From Pseudodesulfovibrio sp. (lineage in GTDB: Bacteria > Desulfobacterota > Desulfovibrionia > Desulfovibrionales > Desulfovibrionaceae), in the NCBI GenBank assembly GCA_016342345.1, contig JAEINO010000019.1, forward strand, positions 1 to 60,969: a stretch of 60,969 nt of DNA. The letters run 5' to 3'. The notes beneath the pieces are model-generated. The model was not told the origin of the DNA. It was given only the letters and a program-made list of their open reading frames with translations, and did no database searches. Positions 52,950 through 60,969 of this stretch are shown here, one piece after another. Numbering within the stretch: the first letter of the stretch is position 1; each line of letters opens with the position of its first letter. The position numbers were made by a program, and so were the translations under genes.

Positions 52950-55712
52950 ATGCGACATGTTATATTTAATAATAAGAAAGTGGAATTTACAGAGAATCAG
53001 ACGCTTTTGGACACCGCATCCGTTGCGGGAATCAACATACCAACGCTGTGTCAGGGTGATACCTGTTATTGTAGTAGCAGCTGTGGGTTGGGAATTGCCG
53101 AGAATGTTGACACAGGAGAACTGATCTCCACATGTACGACATTGGCCACGGAAGGAATGAATATTTCAACCGAGTCCACCAAGGTCTTTGAAGCCCGAAG
53201 AGAAAAGCTTATTTCCATATTCTCCAAAGGAGCCCACAACTGTTTCACAGCTCGGCTTCCGGAAGGAAAATGTGCTCCAGGGCATCTTGAAGCCAGGGAA
53301 TTGGAATGGCACGAGCAGGAGTGCCCTGCAAAGGGAACCTGTACTCTTCAGAAATTGGCAGGGAAACACAAAGTTCCTGTAATGGATATTCCCCTGAAGA
53401 TCGAGACACCGGTTGTTGATAATCGTTCTCCCTTCATTGCCCGCGACTATAGTCGTTGCATCAAATGCGGCCAATGCATCTCTGTTTGTCAGGATATTGG
53501 GCAGAATGCCATTTCTCGATGTTCCTACAATGGCACCTGGCATCCGACGGTTGACATTGAAAAATGTACCCATTGTGGACAATGCCTTGAAGCGTGCCCT
53601 GTTGGTGCTCTTTTTGACAAGAAAGCATTCGGCATAGCCAAGAAGAAGGTCACGAAGGTCCAGACGACGTGCCCATATTGCGGAACTGGCTGCCAACTAC
53701 AACTTCACGTCAAGGATGAAAAGATCATCAAGGTCACGGCAGATGAAGATGTTGCCCCAAACATGGGACGATTGTGCGTAAAGGGTCGTTTCGGCTATGA
53801 CTTCATTTATTCGGAAAACCGTCTCAAGACACCCCTTATCAAGGAAGATGGTAAATTCAGGGAGGCATCCTGGGACGAAGCTCTTGATTTGGTGGCCTCC
53901 AAATTTATTGAGGTACGTGAAGAATATGGCCCAGACGCCATTGCAGGCCTCAGTTGTGCTCGGAGCATAACCGAAGACTCATACAACATGCAGAAACTCT
54001 TCAGGGCAACGATAGGTACCAATAATATCGATCATTGCGCACGAACCTGACACGCTCCTTCTGTCGTCGGTCTGACGACAATGCTGGGTTCTGGTGCAAT
54101 GTCCAATAGTTTTGAAGATATTGAAAAAGCGAAAACAATTCTTGTCATTGGTTCGAACATGACTGTGGCCCATCCTGTGGTTGCAACGTTTGTTCATAAT
54201 GCTGTCCAAAATGGTTCAAAGCTGGTTGTCATTGATCCTCGGGCAACCAAGCTTACGGAATGGGCGGACATGCATTTGCGGTTAAAGGTTGGCTCTGATG
54301 TTGCGTTGATCAATTCCATCATGAATGTTTTGATAGCGGAAGGTCTGTACGACAAACAATATGTAGAACAGTGGGCAGATGGATTTGCCGAACTCAAGGA
54401 AACCGTACTTCGATATCCTCCGGAAGATACGGAAAAGATCACCGGAGTTCCGGCTGAACAGGTTGTCAGTCTTGCGAGGCTGTTGGCTCAATCCAAACCC
54501 GCGATGCTTATGTATACCCTTGGCATAACCGAGCATACTTCTGGCGTTCACAACGTGTTCAGTTGTGCAAATCTGCAACTTCTGCTTGGAAATATTGGTG
54601 TACCAGGTGGTGGTGTCAACCCTTTGCGAGGTCAAAATAATGTCCAGGGAGCCTGTGACGCCGGCGCTTTGCCGGATTCCTTTCCCGGATATGAAAAGGT
54701 CGATGACCCGGTTGCCCGCAGGAAGTTTCAGAAAGCGTGGAATGTCAGCAATCTCCTTGGCTATGAGGGGTTGCGGCTTCCTGCGATGCTTGAAGGTCTT
54801 AAAACGAAAAAAGTCCGTGCATTTTATGTTTTTGGTGAAGATCCGGCTACAACCGAGCCTGACATGCATCATGTCCACGACTGCCTTTCGTCCGCGGAGT
54901 TCATGGTTTGCAACGATATCTTCCCGACGAAAACTACTGAGTTTGCGGATGTGGTGTTCCCTTCGGCTGCCTGGAGCGAAGACGATGGGACTTTCACCAA
55001 TACGGAACGTCGAGTGAATCGGGTACGAAAGGTGTCACCTCCTCCAGGGGTAGCGCGGCCGAACTGGTGGATTTTCCGTGAGTTGGCCAAACGCATGGGA
55101 GACACCTGGGCTTCCTCCTGTGCCAAGGATATCTGGGACAATGAAATGGCTCCACAATGTTCGATGCTTAATGGAATCACGTATGACCGGTTGGAGAAGG
55201 AGTCCTTGCAATGGCCGGTTCCTCATGCTCTTCATCCCGGTACGCCACATCTCTTCAAAGACACGGCACATCTGTATCGTGATGTCAGATTTACGCAGGG
55301 GCGGGCCCATTTTAAAGCCATCGACTGGACTCCGTCAGCAGAAATTCCTGACGAGCAGTATCCGTTTGTACTGAGTACCGGCAGAAGACTTTACCATTAC
55401 AATTGTAGTTCGCAAACAGCCAACGCGGTGGGACTCAACGACTTGTTGAGTGAGGAGATTGTCGACATCTCACCTGAAGATGCCAAGCGATTTGGTTTTG
55501 GAACAGATGATATGATTCAACTCACAACAAGGCGCGGCAGTATTACAGTCCGGGCAAAAGTGACGGATGAGGTTCCCAAAGGAATGGTTTGGATGGCTTT
55601 CCATTTCTATAAGAATAATTCGAACTGGCTGACGAACTCCGCAGCAGATCCGATTTCGGACACGGCTGAGTATAAGTCCTGCGCCGTCAGAATCGATTAT
55701 CCTGCGGTCTGA
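52950..55712 (+). CDS. fdhA: Selenocysteine formate dehydrogenase, NuoG-like type
   Basis: 920 residues read through an in-frame TGA at 54048-54050 decoded as selenocysteine (HCART-U-HAPSVVG, the active-site context of FDH). Order: [2Fe-2S] ferredoxin-like head (CQGDTCYCSSSC), a NuoG-type cluster region (HEQECPAKGTC), two [4Fe-4S] sites (CIKCGQCISVC, CTHCGQCLEAC), the FDH cluster (CPYCGTGC), then the molybdopterin domains and C-terminal cap. No signal peptide, so cytoplasmic. It oxidises formate to CO2 with Mo or W-bis-MGD. The electron partner is not encoded beside it. A standard gene caller will split or truncate it at the TGA. Confidence 0.93.
54048..54083 (+). promoter_or_regulatory. SECIS element directing selenocysteine insertion
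   Basis: Eleven bases after the TGA, TGTCGTC (54062-54068) and GACGACA (54074-54080) pair around the loop GGTCT, the same loop motif as the E. coli fdhF SECIS. Distance and loop fit SelB binding. Confidence 0.92.
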
Positions 55713-55812
55713 AGACGCGGATCTGTTCGAAAGGATTGGCTTCACGCGCATTGGTACAGTGCAGGAAAACTCAAGGTGAGCAGTGCCACAGGCAGGGTCG
55801 CCTTTAATATAT

Positions 55813-55848
55813 CCAAGCCAGAGGGGTGCCCCTCTGGCTTGGCTTTTG
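55813..55848. terminator. Terminator after the formate dehydrogenase gene
   Basis: A 14-bp perfect stem CCAAGCCAGAGGGG / CCCCTCTGGCTTGG with a 2-base centre, followed by CTTTTG. It separates fdhA from the convergent TPR gene. Confidence 0.85.
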
Positions 55849-55926
55849 TTTGGAGATTGAAGAGCAAGAGAGGAGAATATTCTTCTTTTCAAGAGGGCTG
55901 GTATAAACAGCAGAAATTTAAACGCA

Positions 55927-57267
55927 TTAACGGCCTTTCCCAACGCCGTTTTGCTTCTTGCAACGCTTTAATTTTTTTTTCGTCTTGTCGTTGTCAGGGT
56001 TTAATTCCAGAGCATGTTCCAGAAAAGGGGTGGCGAGTTTCGTGTCGTCATACTCCAGAAAGATTGAACCAATGTTGTAGGATGCTCCCTCATTTCCCTT
56101 ATAAAATTCAGGATCAAGGTCAAAGGCCTTGCCAAGGCATCTTTTCACATCGCTCTGCACTTTGCCGTCATGGTAGGCGAGTGCCATATTGTAGTACAAT
56201 GCTGGATCGTTGGGTGCTATATCCAGAGCCTTCTTGTACACTTCGATTGCTTCCTTCCATTCTTTCTTGTTCCTGTGGATCATTCCGAGTTTGTTGAACA
56301 TGTGAAGATCGAGCATGGTGAAAGTCTTTTTCGTCCTGATCGCTTTTGCAAGATATTCCTCGGCTAAATCCGGGATTTTGTTTGATATAAGGACTGAAAT
56401 TCTTTCGGCCATGTCGCCAAGGGAGAGGGAGAATTCTTGAGAGGCTTGTTTGAAACCCCTTTCAAGCAGCAGGGTAGCCTTATCCGTGTTTCCCTTGCGA
56501 AGATGAATTTCGGCCATTTCAATTTTTCTTTCAGGATTAAAGGGACTGATTGAGTCTACTTTTTGTAGTAATTCAAGGGCCTTGTCGTCGTCGGTGTATT
56601 TGTAGATGGCAGCCAGGCGTTTAAGTGGTTCAGTGTAGTACCGGGTTATTCCGATGGCTCGCTCATATGCCTTTGTGGCCTGTTGAAGGTTTCCCTCAGA
56701 GAGAAAAGTGTCTCCTTTCAGGCAATAAGCCAAGCTGCTGTCCGGGGTCAGAACGAGGTATTTATTGATCGCTTCCAGAGCTTCCGTGGAGTTGGCTGAT
56801 GAGATCAGCTCCCGTACATAGGATGTAAGATTCTGCTCCTTGGAAGTCGTCATGCACGCGGTTAATTTTTTCAAGAGTGTATCGGCGGATACAGGTTTGT
56901 TTATTATGGCCTTGGTGCCTATTTCGTAAAAAAAAGCCGCGAGATCTTTGGTGATGTTTGATCCGACAACAAGCAAACAGGCCAGGGGATACAGGCGACT
57001 TATGCGGAGAATGATGTCTGTAGTTTTTTCTCCATTGATTTTCCGCTCGATGAGCACAATAAACGGAGTTTTGTCTTTATGGAGCTTATCAAGTGTTTGT
57101 GTTGCCGTTTCAGGTTTTGGGAAGAAATGAATTAGATCGTCAGGTGCCTTTGACTGGGATGCAATGGAATATCGTAATGTCCGGACCATGGAGAGGTCGT
57201 TTGTAATACATACGATCTGTCCTTTTTGTTCCGAAAAGAAGTCATGAAGAACGTCGTTGTCGAGCAT
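55927..57267 (-). CDS. Degenerate receiver plus TPR protein
   Basis: 446 residues. The N-terminal 125 form a receiver-like fold (KGQIVCITNDLSMVRTLRYS) in which the phospho-site reads VLIERKI, Glu in place of Asp, while the Lys remains (INKPVSADTL). About seven TPR repeats follow (for example WKEAIEVYKKALDIAPNDPA and SLAYCLKGDTFLSEGNLQQA). Such proteins act as scaffolds. The start at 57267 has AGGAGGAG upstream; an ATG at 57345 has none. Confidence 0.82.
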   Translation of the reverse strand: MLDNDVLHDFFSEQKGQIVCITNDLSMVRTLRYSIASQSKAPDDLIHFFPKPETATQTLDKLHKDKTPFIVLIERKINGEKTTDIILRISRLYPLACLLVVGSNITKDLAAFFYEIGTKAIINKPVSADTLLKKLTACMTTSKEQNLTSYVRELISSANSTEALEAINKYLVLTPDSSLAYCLKGDTFLSEGNLQQATKAYERAIGITRYYTEPLKRLAAIYKYTDDDKALELLQKVDSISPFNPERKIEMAEIHLRKGNTDKATLLLERGFKQASQEFSLSLGDMAERISVLISNKIPDLAEEYLAKAIRTKKTFTMLDLHMFNKLGMIHRNKKEWKEAIEVYKKALDIAPNDPALYYNMALAYHDGKVQSDVKRCLGKAFDLDPEFYKGNEGASYNIGSIFLEYDDTKLATPFLEHALELNPDNDKTKKKLKRCKKQNGVGKGR

Positions 57268-57481
57268 TGGCAAACTCCTCCTGTTTCCTTGTAACCAGCA
57301 ATGCAGTATTTTTTCAAGCTCCAAACGACTTGGTACATGAGTCATGAGTCCGTTGTTGTATATAAAATGAGTGTGTCTTTCTGGGATATGTATTTTTTAC
57401 CATAGGGGTTGGTCATATGGTTTAATTAATGTTTAAATGATAAAGTATAAAAAAGTTGTCTGGTTGCTAAGGAGAGAGAAT

Positions 57482-60400
57482 ATGGTCCGCCTTGAATCCA
57501 TGACCAAGAAAGCGTTGATTGCCGAGATTGAGGAACTTCGTGCGAAAATGCGGAAGTTTGAAGTTTCGGGTTGTCTGTTCGATAGCACTGACATTGCTAA
57601 TGGTGTGCCTCGAGTCGGGATAGACTATCTCGTTGAAGGTTTGTGGATAATCGACAAGGACAATAAAACCGTTTTCGTCAATCCTCCAATGGCCGAAATG
57701 CTTGAGTACTCGGCGGATGAGATGATTGGGCGACATCTGTTTGAATTCATGACTGCAGAGGATAAAGCATACTGCGAAGAATGTCTGGCCAAACGGCTAA
57801 GTGGCGTTAGGGAAGTGCATGATTTTGTTTTTCAGAGCAAAGTCGGGAAAAGTGTTTATACTCGAGTCGCGACTTCCCCCATCATGGATGACACTGGTGA
57901 GTATTCCGGTGCCATCGCTTGTGTTACAGACCTGAGTGATCTGCAGAGCGAGAAGGGGAAACTCCAGTCATATTTTGAGAAGGCTCCCATCGGGATGGCT
58001 CATATGAATCTGGATGGACAAATTGTTCTCGTAAACAAGATGTTCTGTGATTGCACCGGTTATTCTTCAGAGGAATTGCGAGCAATGTCCTTTTTGTCGA
58101 TCACCTATCCTGACGACAAGAATCTCAGTATTGCGTACAAAAACGATATCCTTGCAGGGACTGATCGGCAAAAGTTGGAAAAACGGTTTATTACGAAGAG
58201 CGGCGATGTAATATGGGTCGCTTTTTCCCTGTCTCTTGTCAGGGACAGATATGGGAAGCCCCAGCATTTCATTGCCACAATGGAAGACATCTGTGCCACC
58301 AAACGGGTCGAGAAAAGCATGCAGTCACGACTTCATCTCATGGAGTTCGCCAGAAAACATTCTCTTGATGACTTGTTGGTGGAGATCCTTGACGTGGTGG
58401 AAGAACTGACAAATAGCCAAATTGGTTATTCCTGTTTACTTGAATCAGACCAGAAAACTATTTCACATCAGACATGGTCTACGCGAACAACCCGAGAAAT
58501 GTGCAAAACGGAAGCAATGGGCATGCACTACGCCGTGAGTGAGGCAGGTGTATGGGCGGACTGCATTCGTGAACGAAAAGCGGTCGTTCATAACGATTAC
58601 GAGGCGTTGCAGCACAAAAAAGGATTGCCATCAGGGCATGTTCCAATTGTTCGAGAAATGGGTGTGCCGGTGTTTCGAGATGACGCTATCGTAGCCGTTC
58701 TTGGTGTCGGCAACAACCCGTCTTCATATAGCAGTGCAGATGTCGATACCCTCACTCTTTTCGCAGATGTGGCGTGGGATGTCATCACTCATAAGCGAAG
58801 CGAAGACAACTTACAACGATTGACGCAGTTTCTGAATGAAACCCAGTACGTAGGCCAAATAGGCGGCTGGGAGATTGACTACACTACAGGGAAATCGTTC
58901 TGGAGTGACAACCTGTACCGTATTTTTGGATATACCCCGGATGAAATACAGGATGTGCATACGTTCTTTATGGAGAACATCGTTCACCCCAACGATCGGA
59001 TGAGGTTGTCCGACTTGTTTCAAGGTCTGTTTAAAGAGAAGAAAACACGTGCAACTGAATTTCTGGTTATACGCAAAGATGGTCAGGAGCGAGTCTTTCA
59101 TAGTGTTCTGATGTCACAGGTTGATGGTCGAGGTATTGTCAAACGTGTGTTTGGTGTGAATCAGGATATAACCGACCGCAAGAAAGCTGAAGAACAGTTG
59201 CGAGCGAGCGAACGGCGATTCAGGAAGCATTTTGAATTGGGTCTTGTCGGGATGGTGCTGGTGAGCCTGGATAAATCTTGGGTACTTTATAACGATAAAT
59301 TCTGCGAAATGTTGGGCTATAGCCGCGAAGAACTAGAAAATATGCAATGGCCTGACTTTACCCATCCTGATGATGTGAAGGAAAACAAGCATCTCTTTGA
59401 TCAGCTCTTGGCTGGTGAAAGGGATAGTTATTCCGTGGATAAACGATACATCCACAAGAGTGGGGAAATTGTATACGTGTCAATTAAGTCCAAATGCATC
59501 AGCAGGGACGATGGCACTCCTGAATTCATTGTCACTCATATCCTGGATATAACCAAACGGGTCGAAGTCGAGCAGGAAGTGGCCTGGAATCTGAAGGTCA
59601 ACACGTCCCTTGCCCTTCTATATGCTCCGATTGTCTCGCCAGAGGCAAATTTGAGGAATATCTCGAAAGTCGTTCTTGGTGAGGCCATGGAAGTGACTGA
59701 CAGCACGCATGGATACGCATGCACCATTAATCAGGACGGAGCCGCAATACAGGCCTTCAGTGACATGATGGATAGTTGTTTTGTGGCAGCCGAGCATGAT
59801 GGCATTTTTTTCCGCAAGGGGTCGAATGGTCGTTATTCATCTCTTTGGGGACAATCCTTGAATACGAGGAAACCATTCTTCACCAACAGTCCAATGGCTC
59901 ATCCTTCTTCACAAGGGGTGCCTGAAGGGCACGTGTTGTTGGAGTGCTTTTTGTCGGTTCCCGTTATTCTGGGAGACAAACTGGTTGGGCAAATTGCTGT
60001 TGCCAACAAGGCTGGTGGATATTCAGCTCGTCAAATGGATGCACTGATGCGTATTGGAGAGTGTTACTCCCTAGCTATTCAGCGTGTTAATTCCAAGAAG
60101 GAACTGATTGACAGCCGGGTACTGATGGAAAATATTCTGAACGGCATTAAAGCGGGAATCGTGATTATTGACCCTGAAACAAGAGTGATTGAATCAATCA
60201 ATTCCATCGCATTAGAGATGCTGCAAGCAAAGGAAGTGGATATCTTGGGCGAGGTTTGTGATTTCTTTTGTTGGGAGAAGTTCGACGGCGATGAGATCGT
60301 GGGATGCCCGGCAATGACTGAAGAAATACGCGACTGGGATCTTCGGTTGCGACGTAAGGACAAAACAATCCTGCCAATTTCAAAAACTGTCATTACAGAG

Positions 60401-60904
60401 AGCATTGATGGCAAGTCGAAGTTTGTTGAAATATTCTTCGATATTACGAAAAGGAAGGACCTTGAACGTCGTTTGAGTCTTGCGCAAAAAATGCAATCCA
60501 TAGGACAACTTTCGGCAGGGATCGCCCATGAGATCAATACGCCAGCTCAGTACCTGGGAGACAATATCAAGTTTTTTGCCAGCGCGTTTGAGGGTATCCT
60601 GGATTTTATTCAAGCATATCATACGTGTTGTTCCATTACAGATAGCGAGAAAAACATGGTTGAATGTAAAGATGTACGAAAACTGTGGGATGAGGCTGAT
60701 ATGAGTTATTTCATTAAGGAGGTCCCGTCCGCACTGTCCCAGTCCCAGGAGGGCATCAAGCGTATTGCCAGTATCGTGAAGGCCATGAAGCAATTCTCAC
60801 ATCCTGGCGTTGATCATAAACAGTATGCCGATATCAATATGATGCTGAAAAATACGGTCACTGTGTGCAGAGGTGAATGGAAATATAATTCAAACCTAAT
60901 CTGA
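57482..60904 (+). CDS. Multi-PAS/GAF sensor histidine kinase, C-terminally truncated
   Basis: 1140 residues, soluble: PAS (about 45-160), PAS (165-285), GAF (290-445), PAS (450-570), PAS (575-700), GAF (705-885), PAS (885-1000), then HisKA with [20 protein letters not shown] and the following helix. It stops after TVTVCRGEWKYNSNLI, just where related kinases continue into the HATPase domain. The next 65 bases show no continuation in any frame I checked. The ATP-binding domain is thus missing, through insertion, deletion or rearrangement near 60890. The start at 57482 has AAGGAG upstream. It could still act as a phosphoacceptor for another kinase. Confidence 0.85.
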   Translation: MVRLESMTKKALIAEIEELRAKMRKFEVSGCLFDSTDIANGVPRVGIDYLVEGLWIIDKDNKTVFVNPPMAEMLEYSADEMIGRHLFEFMTAEDKAYCEECLAKRLSGVREVHDFVFQSKVGKSVYTRVATSPIMDDTGEYSGAIACVTDLSDLQSEKGKLQSYFEKAPIGMAHMNLDGQIVLVNKMFCDCTGYSSEELRAMSFLSITYPDDKNLSIAYKNDILAGTDRQKLEKRFITKSGDVIWVAFSLSLVRDRYGKPQHFIATMEDICATKRVEKSMQSRLHLMEFARKHSLDDLLVEILDVVEELTNSQIGYSCLLESDQKTISHQTWSTRTTREMCKTEAMGMHYAVSEAGVWADCIRERKAVVHNDYEALQHKKGLPSGHVPIVREMGVPVFRDDAIVAVLGVGNNPSSYSSADVDTLTLFADVAWDVITHKRSEDNLQRLTQFLNETQYVGQIGGWEIDYTTGKSFWSDNLYRIFGYTPDEIQDVHTFFMENIVHPNDRMRLSDLFQGLFKEKKTRATEFLVIRKDGQERVFHSVLMSQVDGRGIVKRVFGVNQDITDRKKAEEQLRASERRFRKHFELGLVGMVLVSLDKSWVLYNDKFCEMLGYSREELENMQWPDFTHPDDVKENKHLFDQLLAGERDSYSVDKRYIHKSGEIVYVSIKSKCISRDDGTPEFIVTHILDITKRVEVEQEVAWNLKVNTSLALLYAPIVSPEANLRNISKVVLGEAMEVTDSTHGYACTINQDGAAIQAFSDMMDSCFVAAEHDGIFFRKGSNGRYSSLWGQSLNTRKPFFTNSPMAHPSSQGVPEGHVLLECFLSVPVILGDKLVGQIAVANKAGGYSARQMDALMRIGECYSLAIQRVNSKKELIDSRVLMENILNGIKAGIVIIDPETRVIESINSIALEMLQAKEVDILGEVCDFFCWEKFDGDEIVGCPAMTEEIRDWDLRLRRKDKTILPISKTVITESIDGKSKFVEIFFDITKRKDLERRLSLAQKMQSIGQLSAGIAHEINTPAQYLGDNIKFFASAFEGILDFIQAYHTCCSITDSEKNMVECKDVRKLWDEADMSYFIKEVPSALSQSQEGIKRIASIVKAMKQFSHPGVDHKQYADINMMLKNTVTVCRGEWKYNSNLI

Positions 60905-60969
60905 GCGATTCTCCAGCTAAAAGTTACATTTTATCTGGCATATCACACTGTTTTTGTTTACAATAACAT

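Noticed and set aside
52950-54050. Formate dehydrogenase as two separate or nonsense-broken genes
   Set aside because: The TGA is in the conserved Sec position of FDH, the frame continues unbroken, and a SECIS hairpin follows at the right distance.
1-60969. CRISPR arrays or rRNA genes
   Set aside because: I saw no regularly spaced short repeats and no rRNA-like sequence; the only structural RNA gene found is tRNA-Leu.

Overview
The window looks like the chromosome of a sulfate-reducing deltaproteobacterium of the Desulfovibrio/Pseudodesulfovibrio type. The clues are a TunR-type regulator (a tyrosine-recombinase fold joined to molybdate/tungstate-binding domains, a family described from sulfate reducers), a selenocysteine formate dehydrogenase, a SulP anion transporter, and a very high density of histidine kinases and sigma-54 activators. 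No 16S rRNA or species marker is present, so the assignment is an inference.

Layout. (1) 1-4.5 kb: a five-gene molybdate/tungstate ABC operon on the minus strand (modA-modB-modC, a second binding protein, a second permease cut by the window edge). It is divergent from tunR, and a 26-bp dyad, the likely TunR operator, lies between them. (2) 4.6-11.3 kb: a large periplasmic-sensing nucleotide cyclase with three tandem solute-binding domains, a chemoreceptor, and a frameshifted solute-binding pseudogene. (3) 11.9-23.75 kb: a genomic island between a tRNA-Leu(CAG) gene and a 34-bp direct repeat of that gene's 3' end. It carries an IS1595-type transposase, a five-gene restriction-modification operon (EcoRI-type and D12-type adenine methyltransferases, an unknown protein, McrB-like and McrC-like proteins), a PLD-family nuclease and two tyrosine recombinases, one of them next to the tRNA. 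A more decayed relative of the same junction at 8.2 kb and degenerate ~200-bp repeats point to repeated integration at this tRNA. (4) 24-29.5 kb: a SulP transporter, then a histidine kinase/NtrC-type regulator pair preceded by a near-perfect sigma-54 promoter and a hairpin that may form a small RNA. (5) 29.5-41.1 kb: a sigma-54-headed signalling cluster (degenerate receiver, kinase, three single-domain receivers, TSUP transporter, membrane protein, a PEP-synthase-like protein with an unfamiliar C-terminus, two more kinases). (6) 41.6-42.8 kb: rsgA.

(7) 44-55.7 kb is the most coherent and most unusual unit. It contains a formamidase (amiF), a divergent NCS1-permease/histidine-kinase fusion with its NtrC-type partner, then an FmdB-like zinc ribbon, a urea-transporter-family channel, a zinc-finger protein and a selenocysteine formate dehydrogenase. 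I read this as an amide catabolic regulon: a transporter-like kinase senses an amide or related nitrogen compound, the sigma-54 activator switches on amiF and the channel/FDH operon, formamidase yields formate and ammonia, and the dehydrogenase oxidises the formate. Two sequence findings support one regulon. Sigma-54-like promoters precede both amiF and fmdB. A tandem 18-bp element (CTACAA-N6-TTGTAG family) sits about 165-205 bp upstream of both predicted start sites. Formate dehydrogenase needs Mo or W, which links this unit to the mod/tunR locus.

(8) 55.9-61 kb: a degenerate-receiver/TPR protein and a giant PAS/GAF kinase that ends before its ATPase domain.

All functional calls are from reading motifs; no database search was run.
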